Shown here: positions 58,201 through 64,000 of the stretch, one piece after another
Position numbering within the stretch: the stretch's first letter is position 1
How the letters are laid out: the number at the start of each line of letters is the position of its first letter
DNA from: Nocardia sp. NBC_00508
GTDB taxonomy: Bacteria > Actinomycetota > Actinomycetes > Mycobacteriales > Mycobacteriaceae
Direction: 5' to 3'
Assembly (NCBI RefSeq): GCF_036346875.1
Contig: NZ_CP107852.1
Coordinates: forward strand, 6,696,001 to 6,760,000
DNA length: 64,000 bases
Translations under genes and position numbers: made by a program
Notes under the pieces: model-generated
The model's database searches: none
The model's input: the letters and a program-made list of their open reading frames with translations, nothing else
Told to the model about the DNA's origin: nothing

Positions 58201-58771
58201 CGACGCCGCACAACAGCGGCTCATCGAGGGTGAGGCGATTGCCGATGCCGAGTCGGTACCGCGCTTGGCTGCTCGAATCACTAACGAACGCATCAGGATC
58301 GGCCTACCGGTCCCAGAAGAAACTTGTGGCCTCCTCCTGCATCTGCCGTTGTACATCAAGCACAACAACACCATCCGATCGGCCACAGCCGAACTGGACC
58401 AAGACTCCGCAATACGCCTACTCCTGGCAATGGGAACCATATCTGCTACGGATGAAGCTCTCCGTCGCGCAGAGCAAATGGTTCACGAAATCCGGACTCA
58501 ACACCGACCACGCGCGCTGACACAAGCACAGCTGATGCACGCCTGCTGCTTATGGGCCGCTGGGCAGACCGAAGCAGCCAAAATCGCATTGGCCCCACCA
58601 CTCGCCCGATGCGCCGAGCAGCGCATGGTGCGCGTTGTGTCCGACTCCGGCCCGAACATCAACGCGGTCCTCGCCCGTTACGACCACCCTGGGACCACAC
58701 CGCGTGTAGCGATCTTCCTCGAGCAACTCCTCCAGCGAAGCAGCACCACGACTAACCAAACCGTTGACTAG
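55235..58771 (+). CDS. PknK-like Ser/Thr protein kinase fused to MalT-type STAND ATPase
   Basis: 1178 residues from ATG 55235 (AGGTG 7 bases upstream); upstream in-frame codons look non-coding. The kinase domain (about 55-320) has GRGGFGVVY (65-73), Lys86, IVHRDVKPGNILL near 178, LADFGIAK near 196 and TPAFAAPEVL. A second half starts with P-loop GPAGFGKTT near 400 and Walker B IFIDDWHQV near 490, then winged-helix and TPR-like helices, as in MalT/PknK. No transmembrane helix is visible, so it should be cytosolic. M. tuberculosis PknK has the same order. The LuxR HTH expected at the C-terminus of MalT-type regulators is absent. It follows the giant gene by about 750 bp and may act on it; inference. 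Confidence 0.9.
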   Translation: MARQRRSGPMPLKFRVRPPQGGPGRGDRGDPRAKLDEAATQQDLPTGLAAELAAEGFGEAEEIGRGGFGVVYRCYEYALERHVAVKVLMSEVRGDEREQFVQEQRALGRLSGHPHIVQVLQVDITATGRPYIVMPFYARGSLDTVLRASGPLRWPLVLSIGVKMAGALAAAHAIGIVHRDVKPGNILLTDYGEPQLADFGIAKLVDQTTTSSRRIQGTPAFAAPEVLSGETPTSASDIYGLGATLHCLLTGGAAFARRTGEPLVAQLARIATGAAPSLRDQHIPLAVCEAVEAAMAPRPKDRPASVIELGERLRQAQHDSGQAVDGIALPSNVDEIAVTSASTTSSRLRTPSPLPSLPPPSTAVKFRPPSATGTMIERTRLVEMLRRGKDRQLTLIHGPAGFGKTTLAAQWARDVESEGMSVAWLTADSDDDNVVWFLSHLVEAIRRARPELARELGTLLEERASDSTRYVLSSLIDEIHSSDRAMLIFIDDWHQVKSTSTHAAIDYLLENGCHHVSLVIASRTRTGLPLSTMRVRDELVEIDASELRFDVSEANAFLVEANALPLTAHDVSRLQDSTEGWPAALQLASLSLRQYDDPATFIDHLTGRHRAVAAYLAENVLSSLEPSMLDFLMATAITDRVCADLATRLSDCSDSQDLLEEIADRNLFLRCLDEEAEWFRYHRLFADYLQRRLVRSDPGRLAHLHHRAAEWFAEHDTLTAAVDHALAAREPEYAVELVEQHAMNLIERLCMATFLGLMAKLPEQLTESRPRLQVCLAWAYVGLQRPERIRIALRRAHIALDSLAAHGDEEVVLRIEAEVAAGAEQFMTDRFTSLSKLLEEHLEQAPTPFIATGTANLASIDALNRFDFSGARRWQEWAKPYHSRCKGPFGVMEGHCIAGLAASEQLDLVRAEQHFEAAIALARPSGSQTYGSLLSGVLLGALRYEQGNFDDAEELLDAGAELGRYGGAVWFQLATFGIGARIKALRGDIDAAQQRLIEGEAIADAESVPRLAARITNERIRIGLPVPEETCGLLLHLPLYIKHNNTIRSATAELDQDSAIRLLLAMGTISATDEALRRAEQMVHEIRTQHRPRALTQAQLMHACCLWAAGQTEAAKIALAPPLARCAEQRMVRVVSDSGPNINAVLARYDHPGTTPRVAIFLEQLLQRSSTTTNQTVD

Positions 58772-58846
58772 GGCTCATCAGGACACGCCTCCGCCGCGGC
58801 TCGGACTGCTCACAGTCATGGCGGTGGGCGGCGAGAATGATTGCGG

Positions 58847-58862
58847 TTACCGCCGCCGGTAA
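58847..58862. terminator. Short hairpin between convergent genes
   Basis: TTACCG-CCGC-CGGTAA between the kinase stop (58771) and the LysE stop (58864). There is no T-run; it is at best a weak bidirectional terminator. Confidence 0.3.
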
Positions 58863-58863
58863 T

Positions 58864-59496
58864 TCACACCGCGCGGCGTGCTGGCGTGTCGGCGAAGGCG
58901 GCGACCGCGCCGAGACCCAGATAGACGAGACCAGTGGCGTACCGTTGGCGGCGGCGGAAGGCAGGCCGGGCCCGCAGCCAGCCGCCGATCGATCCGGCAG
59001 CCAGCGCGTAGACAACGTCCGAGCCCAGTCCCAAGAGCGCAGTCACCAGGCCGAGGACCGCGATCTGCAGCGGCACCGCACCGGCGTGGTGGTCAACGAA
59101 CTGCGGAAGGAAGGCGAGGAAGAACAGCACTACCTTCGGGTTGAACACGTTGACCAGCACCCCGTCGAGGTAGACGCGTCCTAGTGAGCTCGACGGCATC
59201 ACGGGTTCTTCACGATCGTTGCCGCCGCGCAACGCCCGGAACGCCAGATACAGCAGATAGGCCGCACCCGCGTACCGCAACAACCCGAACGCCGTGGCGG
59301 AGGCCGCGATCAGCGCCGACAGCCCGGCCGCTGCCGCCGTCACGTGCAGCAGGGTTCCCGTCTCCACACCCAACGCCGACGCGATCCCCGCACGTCGCCC
59401 TTCGGCGATACTACGCGCGGTGATGTATAGGTGATTGGGTCCCGGAATGGCGACGAGCGTGACCGCCGCCAGTAGAAATAGCACGGGGTGGGTCAT
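58864..59496 (-). CDS. LysE/RhtB-family amino-acid exporter
   Basis: 210 residues with about six hydrophobic helices. LLAAVTLVAIPGPNHLYITA carries the N-terminal PGPN motif of the LysE superfamily, and YLDGVLVNVFNPKVVLFFLA the conserved N-PK segment. It is convergent with the kinase gene. Substrate unknown (amino acid or derivative). Confidence 0.93.
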   Translation of the reverse strand: MTHPVLFLLAAVTLVAIPGPNHLYITARSIAEGRRAGIASALGVETGTLLHVTAAAAGLSALIAASATAFGLLRYAGAAYLLYLAFRALRGGNDREEPVMPSSSLGRVYLDGVLVNVFNPKVVLFFLAFLPQFVDHHAGAVPLQIAVLGLVTALLGLGSDVVYALAAGSIGGWLRARPAFRRRQRYATGLVYLGLGAVAAFADTPARRAV

Positions 59497-59875
59497 GCTC
59501 AGGAGCTAATCCGATGCGCCCCATCCTACGCAAGCCTCTGGCAGCCATTGACGGTCGCCCGCACGCAAGCTGACGCCGAAGCAGCTCGTCTGAATCAGTT
59601 ATCTACCGCCCGGCGATGGTCCGCGGCTGTAGGCTGTCGGCCTCATGCAGTACCAGCGACTCGCGGACGGAATCGGCGCAGAGGAAGCCGTCCGGCTGCA
59701 CCTGCGGCAGGGCGTCGGGACCAAGATGAACATTGGGTAGCTGAACCTAATCCAATCAAGGAGGAGCGGCTTTACAGACGTCGCGGAATTGGCACATGAT
59801 GTTTGATCGCGATCAGATTTAGGGTTGCCTGAAAAAGGGCCGCGGAGTTTGCAATAAATCGACTTACAGGCGATT
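59497..59875 (+). other. 379-bp region with a possible truncated gene start
   Basis: ATG 59645 opens only 31 codons (MQYQRLADGIGAEEAVRLHL...) before TAG at 59738. It looks like the front of a lost gene. I see nothing else until the repeat at 59876. Confidence 0.35.
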
Positions 59876-60034
59876 CAAATCTGCGCCTCCGGGGACTGTC
59901 GGGGCACTGCCTGCAGCCGTCGCGGATGGTGGTGGGGTGGCTGCATGTAGGGAAAGTTCATGATCATGAAGAAAAACTAAATTGATACGCCATCTCGTGC
60001 ATGGCAATATTAATGCCGCTCCCAGCCGCCGCCA
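59876..60034 (+). repeat. Copy B of the ~160-bp repeat with palindrome TTCATGATCATGAA
   Basis: Starts AATCTGCGCCTCCGGGGACT and ends CAGCAGTG, matching 36144-36301 with scattered substitutions. The centre is a perfect 14-bp palindrome TTCATGATCATGAA (59957-59970). It lies 115 bp upstream of the AT-ACP gene. Confidence 0.8.
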
Positions 60035-60148
60035 GCAGTGACCGTCGGCCGTGACCCGCGGGCGGGTCTCTGTAGGGTATTGAGCGAATTGTCAAGTGTC
60101 GCTTGAGCGGAGCCCATCGGCACTGGTCACACGAGGAGGTCCGAGCGA
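60035..60148 (+). promoter_or_regulatory. Leader of the AT-ACP/KS-CLF operon
   Basis: TTGAGCG occurs twice, at 60081-60087 and 60104-60110, flanking TTGTCAAG: a small direct-repeat element about 40 bp before the gene. A strong ribosome-binding site AGGAGGT (60134-60140) lies 8 bases before ATG 60149. Confidence 0.5.
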
Positions 60149-61489
60149 ATGTACGCGTCGTCGGTATGTGCCGGAATCTTTGCGGGAGCCACGAGCTTCG
60201 CCCCTGTCGAGGCGGTGCGAGGGCTGCAAGGCCGCCCCGAGTTCACAGCGACCGTCGATGACATGACGAGCGGCCTGGACGGTACGGATCTGCCGCCGCT
60301 GCTCGAGCTCGTGGCCCGCGACCCGGCCGATCTCCGCGATCATCCCGATCCGGCGGTTGCGTCGCTGGTCCAGCTGACCACGGCGGTCGCGGCGCATGCG
60401 GTGGGTGGTGCCGACCGCTCGTCCCCGGGTGTCCTGCTCGGGCACAGTTTCGGTGAAATCGCTGCCCTGGTTGCCGGTGGGGCGTTTCTGCCGGCGGACG
60501 GGGTGCGGATCGTGCGGATGCGGATGCGGATCGCCGCCCGGATGCTGGACCACGGCGGGATGTCGGTCCTGAGCACCGACGCCCGGCGAGCCGAGCGCCT
60601 GGTCCGGGTCATCGGTTCGCCGTCGCTTGCGGTGGCGTGCCACAACGCACCCCGATCGACGGTGATCAGCGGAACTGCCAGTGACCTCGAGGTGGCCGCA
60701 CGGGTGGCCGACAAGCTCGGTGTGCATGTGGTCCGATTGCCGGTTCGGTACGCCTATCACAGCCCGATGATGGCGCCGCTGGTGGACATGCTGCGAGCCG
60801 AGCTCGCCGAGTCGGGTGTGCGCCAGCGGGCATTGCGCACTCCGGTGCATTGTGTGTGCGACAACCGGCCGCACACCGATCAGGACGACTTGCTCGGGCA
60901 TATCGCCGAGATGTTCGTGCGGCCGGTTCGTTTCCTGGACAGCATCCGCAGTCTCTACGACGCCGGTGTCGATCGATTCGTCGACTACGGTGACGGCGCG
61001 ATCGCCCGCATGGTGGAGGCTACTGTGCCGGCAGTGGAGATTTCGTGTTCGCCGGGCGTGACCGGTGCACGCTCGGATCACCGCAAGCCCGCCCCACCTC
61101 AGCCGTCGGTCACCCGATCCGTCGAGACCGCAGATGTCGCGACGCCGCCGGCAACCGAGCAGATACCGCCCCCGCCGCCGGTCCCGGCGAGCACCGAGGA
61201 TGTGCAGCGGCCGTCCCCCGTGCCCGCTGCGCCGTTCGCGCGCCGGGAGTTGGTGGCCGAATTGGCCACGATGTACGCCTCGGTGGTGGGCTATCCCGCC
61301 GAGGTGTTCACCGAGGACGTCGACCTGGAAGGCGACCTGGGCATCGACTCGTTGCGGCAGGTGGCGTTTCTGACCAAGGTCGCCGAGCGGTTCTCATTGC
61401 CCCGCAACGAGATTCGGATCAGTGAGTACCCGACCCTCGGAGCCATCGTCGACTCGGTTACCGCGCAATTGACCGCGGGCGCCCGGTGA
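60149..61489 (+). CDS. Stand-alone malonyl-type acyltransferase fused to acyl carrier protein (AT-ACP)
   Basis: 446 residues. AT domain about 1-300: LLGHSFGEIAALVAGGAFLP (nucleophile Ser near 99), CHNAPRSTVISGTASDLEVA, and VRYAYHSPMMAPL with catalytic His near 202 (YAYH replaces HAFH). A Pro-rich linker (about 310-355) leads to an ACP whose LEGDLGIDSLRQVAFL carries the phosphopantetheine Ser near 399, in the DLGIDSL style of PUFA and trans-AT carriers. ATG 60149 has AGGAGGT upstream. It overlaps the KS-CLF gene (TGATG). It could serve that synthase and, speculatively, the AT-less PKS modules. The unusual YAYH leaves the substrate open. Confidence 0.9.
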   Translation: MYASSVCAGIFAGATSFAPVEAVRGLQGRPEFTATVDDMTSGLDGTDLPPLLELVARDPADLRDHPDPAVASLVQLTTAVAAHAVGGADRSSPGVLLGHSFGEIAALVAGGAFLPADGVRIVRMRMRIAARMLDHGGMSVLSTDARRAERLVRVIGSPSLAVACHNAPRSTVISGTASDLEVAARVADKLGVHVVRLPVRYAYHSPMMAPLVDMLRAELAESGVRQRALRTPVHCVCDNRPHTDQDDLLGHIAEMFVRPVRFLDSIRSLYDAGVDRFVDYGDGAIARMVEATVPAVEISCSPGVTGARSDHRKPAPPQPSVTRSVETADVATPPATEQIPPPPPVPASTEDVQRPSPVPAAPFARRELVAELATMYASVVGYPAEVFTEDVDLEGDLGIDSLRQVAFLTKVAERFSLPRNEIRISEYPTLGAIVDSVTAQLTAGAR

Positions 61490-64000
61490 TGGCTGGTCAG
61501 CCCGTCGCCGTCGTCGGCATGGGTGTGGTGCTGCCCGGCATCAGCAGCCCGGACGATCTGTGGCGGGTCCTGTGCGGCGATCGCAACATCTTGACCGAGC
61601 CGTCGGCCGACCGTATGGATCTGCGGCACTTCTGGTCTGCCGATCCCGATGGCGCGGACAAATCCCGTCACCGGTACGGGGGCTTCATCGAACAGTTCGT
61701 CCCGCATCCCGAGCTCATGGCGGACATCCGGTCGGGTGCATGGTCGGCGGCGGAGGATCCGCCCGCGACCTGGCTACGGCATTGTGCCCTGCAGACCCTG
61801 CAGGGACTCGAACTCGGCGCTCACGACCGTGTTCTGCTCGAGGTGGCGGTCGCCGTCGACACGCTGCAAGCCCTGGAATCGCGGATGGTCGGGCATGGTT
61901 TGAGCCGGATGCTGGGCGATGCCCTGGAACTGGGTGACGACAGCGGCCGGGCGAAATGCCTGCGAATACGTCAGATTCTGAGTCGTCGATACGGCAGTGA
62001 TCTCGACGGCCATCTGCCCGACGACATCTGCCGCAGGGCATTCGCGGGTCTGCTCCCGCCCCTGCGGGAACTGGATATCGTCACCGCGACCTGCGGGTCG
62101 GCGCTGACCGCGATCAATCTCGCAGTGCAACGATTGCGGGCCGGAGCATGCGACATCGCGATATGCGGTGCGGCACACGAGTTGACCCCACGGGCCATGG
62201 TGGCATTGTCCAATGCTGGTGTGCTGGGCGATATTCCGGAGATCCGTGCGCTCGACCAGGACGCGCACGGCACGGCCTTCGGTGACGGCGCGGCCTTGGT
62301 GGCATTGGAAACTCTGGATCGGGCCCGGGCAGCCGGTCATCGGGTGCTGGCGGTGATCACGGGCTCCGGCGCGGCCTCCGACGGCCGGGGCCGGTCGCCG
62401 GGAGCGCCTAATCCACGCGGACAGCAGCTGGCGATCACCCGTGCCTGGGAGGCTGCCGGTATCGGTGCCGATGACCTGGACGTCGTGGTGACACACGGTA
62501 CCGGGACCCGGGCAGGTGACCCGGTCGAGGTCGAGGTTCTGCGTCAGATGGTCACTGACCGGTCCGCCCCGCTACCGGTCGTCAGTAACAAGTCGCTGGT
62601 CAGCCACACCGGAATCTGTGCCGGCATGGTCTCGATCCTGCACGGGATCCTGGCGCTGCGGCACGAAACCATCCCCGCCCAACAATATTTCACCTCGGCC
62701 GACCGGGATCTGGGTGGGCTGGTCGTGCCGACCACCCCGACACCATGGCCGGCTCGCGCCGATCGGCCGCGGGTGGCGGCCCTGTCGGCCTTCGGCCTCG
62801 GCGGTGTCAACACCCACTTGATCCTCAGCGACGGCCCGACCGGTCACCTCGACCGCCCTGCCGCTGATCCGAATCCGATCGTGCTGGCCGGCTGGAGTGG
62901 CCGATTTCCTGGGGACATCGACCGGTCGGCTGTCGAACAGTGGTTGACCGGCGCGGGCGCCCCGCCACCGAAGTCGTTCGGTGACACCTTTCCCCTGCCC
63001 GGCTTCACCGAGCTGCGGATCCCGCCGGTGGCCGTCGAGCACATGGATCGCACGGAGATCCTCGCTCTGCGCTCTGTCGCCGAACTCATCGACCAGCTGG
63101 GAATGCGGTGGGAGGAGCTGCGCGGAACCACCGGCGTGGTCGTCGCGCACGCCGGGCACATGCGTGCGGCGGTACTCAGCGCTCAACGGTGCTATCTGGA
63201 GGATTGCGCGGACGCGATCGGCGCCCAGTACGACACCGAACTCCAGGCCGCCGTGGACGCTGTCGCCGCGACACTGCACGCGCAGGTTCCGGCGATGGCC
63301 CAGGACACCGCGGTAACCACCGTGGGCGCCAGCCTCATCGGAGGCTGGGTCACCAACTATTTCAACTTGCAGGGCCCGCATCTGGCGGTGGAGAACACCG
63401 ACAACGCCGGTCTGTCGGCTGTGCGGATCGCCGAATACTATCTGCGTCACGGCGGCATGGACCTGATGTTCGTGATCGGTGTCAACGCCAACTCCGAACC
63501 CGAACTCGCCGCCGCGTTGCCGGCGCACTTGCGTGCGCAGGCGGACGTCGCCGAGGGGGCGGTGGCCATCGCGCTGGCTCGCCGGGACGTCACCGACAAG
63601 CTCGCGGTGCCCGTTCTCGCGACCGTGTGCACGCAGATGGAATCGGCGGTGGAGAACGCCGGATCAGCACGGATCGGCAACCGCACCTACGTCGGCGCGG
63701 ATGGCCTACTCGCCATCCTGCGTGCCGTCGCGGCCGGCGAGAGTGCCCGGATCAATGCGAGCCGATCCGACTGTCCTACTGTCATTGTCGATATCGCAGC
63801 ACCTGTTGAATCGACCGGTTCCGGTGCCGGCATCAATCACAGCCGGACGAGTGAGGATTCGGGCGACGGTGGTATCGCAGGTGGTGATGCCGGCATTCCG
63901 AGCCGGGATCGTGACGCCGACAGCACCGCTCCGGGCACACCGGAGTTGATCGTCACTCGCACTCGCCTGGAGTTCGGTGCGCTGGCCGAGGCGGCAGCCG
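61489..64000 (+). CDS. KS-CLF (PfaC/HglC-like) synthase subunit, partial at window end
   Basis: ATG 61489 overlaps the previous TGA; 837 complete codons are visible. The first KS (about 1-455) has nucleophile Cys202 in VTATCGSALTAINLA, His336 in THGTGT, Lys368 and His373 in NKSLVSHTG: all four catalytic positions are present, with the canonical DTAC-SS context altered. A second KS-like domain (about 465-770) has VENTDNAGLSAVRIAEYY, with Asp638 in the Cys position, so it should be a chain-length-factor-like partner. A Ser/Gly/Asp-rich linker follows and further domains are off the window. The KS-CLF order is that of PUFA and heterocyst-glycolipid synthases. Confidence 0.9.
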   Translation, partial: MAGQPVAVVGMGVVLPGISSPDDLWRVLCGDRNILTEPSADRMDLRHFWSADPDGADKSRHRYGGFIEQFVPHPELMADIRSGAWSAAEDPPATWLRHCALQTLQGLELGAHDRVLLEVAVAVDTLQALESRMVGHGLSRMLGDALELGDDSGRAKCLRIRQILSRRYGSDLDGHLPDDICRRAFAGLLPPLRELDIVTATCGSALTAINLAVQRLRAGACDIAICGAAHELTPRAMVALSNAGVLGDIPEIRALDQDAHGTAFGDGAALVALETLDRARAAGHRVLAVITGSGAASDGRGRSPGAPNPRGQQLAITRAWEAAGIGADDLDVVVTHGTGTRAGDPVEVEVLRQMVTDRSAPLPVVSNKSLVSHTGICAGMVSILHGILALRHETIPAQQYFTSADRDLGGLVVPTTPTPWPARADRPRVAALSAFGLGGVNTHLILSDGPTGHLDRPAADPNPIVLAGWSGRFPGDIDRSAVEQWLTGAGAPPPKSFGDTFPLPGFTELRIPPVAVEHMDRTEILALRSVAELIDQLGMRWEELRGTTGVVVAHAGHMRAAVLSAQRCYLEDCADAIGAQYDTELQAAVDAVAATLHAQVPAMAQDTAVTTVGASLIGGWVTNYFNLQGPHLAVENTDNAGLSAVRIAEYYLRHGGMDLMFVIGVNANSEPELAAALPAHLRAQADVAEGAVAIALARRDVTDKLAVPVLATVCTQMESAVENAGSARIGNRTYVGADGLLAILRAVAAGESARINASRSDCPTVIVDIAAPVESTGSGAGINHSRTSEDSGDGGIAGGDAGIPSRDRDADSTAPGTPELIVTRTRLEFGALAEAAA

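Noticed and set aside
60092..61081. Minus-strand frame opposite the AT domain
   Set aside because: The plus strand carries GHSFGE, the catalytic His motif and an excellent ribosome-binding site; the minus frame has no coherent motif.

Overview
The window comes from a high-GC actinomycete. A Nocardia-like genome is the best inference: it has a giant modular type I PKS, a very large protein with a WXG100-like N-terminus, an AbrB/MazE-like protein beside a recombinase-like protein, actinobacterial regulator families and stacked IS3/IS4/IS256/IS110 elements. No species marker is visible.

Left third (1-21.1 kb, minus strand): one uninterrupted PKS reading frame that starts at 21084 and runs off the left edge, giving at least 7028 codons. 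It holds four complete modules and the KS of a fifth: KS-AT-DH-KR-ACP, KS-DH-ER-KR-ACP without AT, KS-AT-DH-KR-ACP, KS-KR-ACP without AT, KS... The AT-less modules alternate with AT-containing ones. An HxlR regulator lies upstream of the PKS and is divergent from an imine-reductase-like NAD(P) oxidoreductase.

Middle (22.7-32 kb): a tRNA-Leu(GAG) whose 3' end is repeated just downstream, then an AbrB-like/tyrosine-recombinase-like gene pair, then nested mobile elements. Three IS elements have exact ends and target duplications: IS4-like 26696-28499, IS256 28757-30175 and IS3 30277-31556. Broken IS3, IS110 and recombinase remnants surround them. From 32 to 36 kb are a small hypothetical gene, a LysR regulator, and a TetR gene divergent from an alpha/beta-hydrolase plus DUF3224 (allene-oxide-cyclase-like) operon.

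Right half: a small gene (36795) is translationally coupled to a 5808-codon gene (37061-54487). Its product begins with a WXG100-like, membrane-associating region. It then strings together GHKL (anti-sigma type) ATPase modules, ECF-sigma-like segments, eight LacI-type helix-turn-helices, a degenerate ADP-ribosyltransferase-like region, coiled coils and a C-terminal tandem duplication with about six XRE-type HTHs. This is the most unusual object in the window: a polymorphic-toxin-style scaffold loaded with transcription-control modules. It is followed by a PknK-like Ser/Thr kinase fused to a MalT-type ATPase and a convergent LysE exporter.

Right edge (60.1-64 kb): a second polyketide/lipid synthase locus begins. 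It has a stand-alone AT-ACP protein overlapping a KS-CLF (PfaC/HglC-like) protein that runs off the end. An approximately 160-bp repeat containing the palindrome TTCATGNNCATGAA sits upstream of both the giant-gene operon and this AT-ACP/KS-CLF operon, which suggests common control or common ancestry of their upstream DNA.
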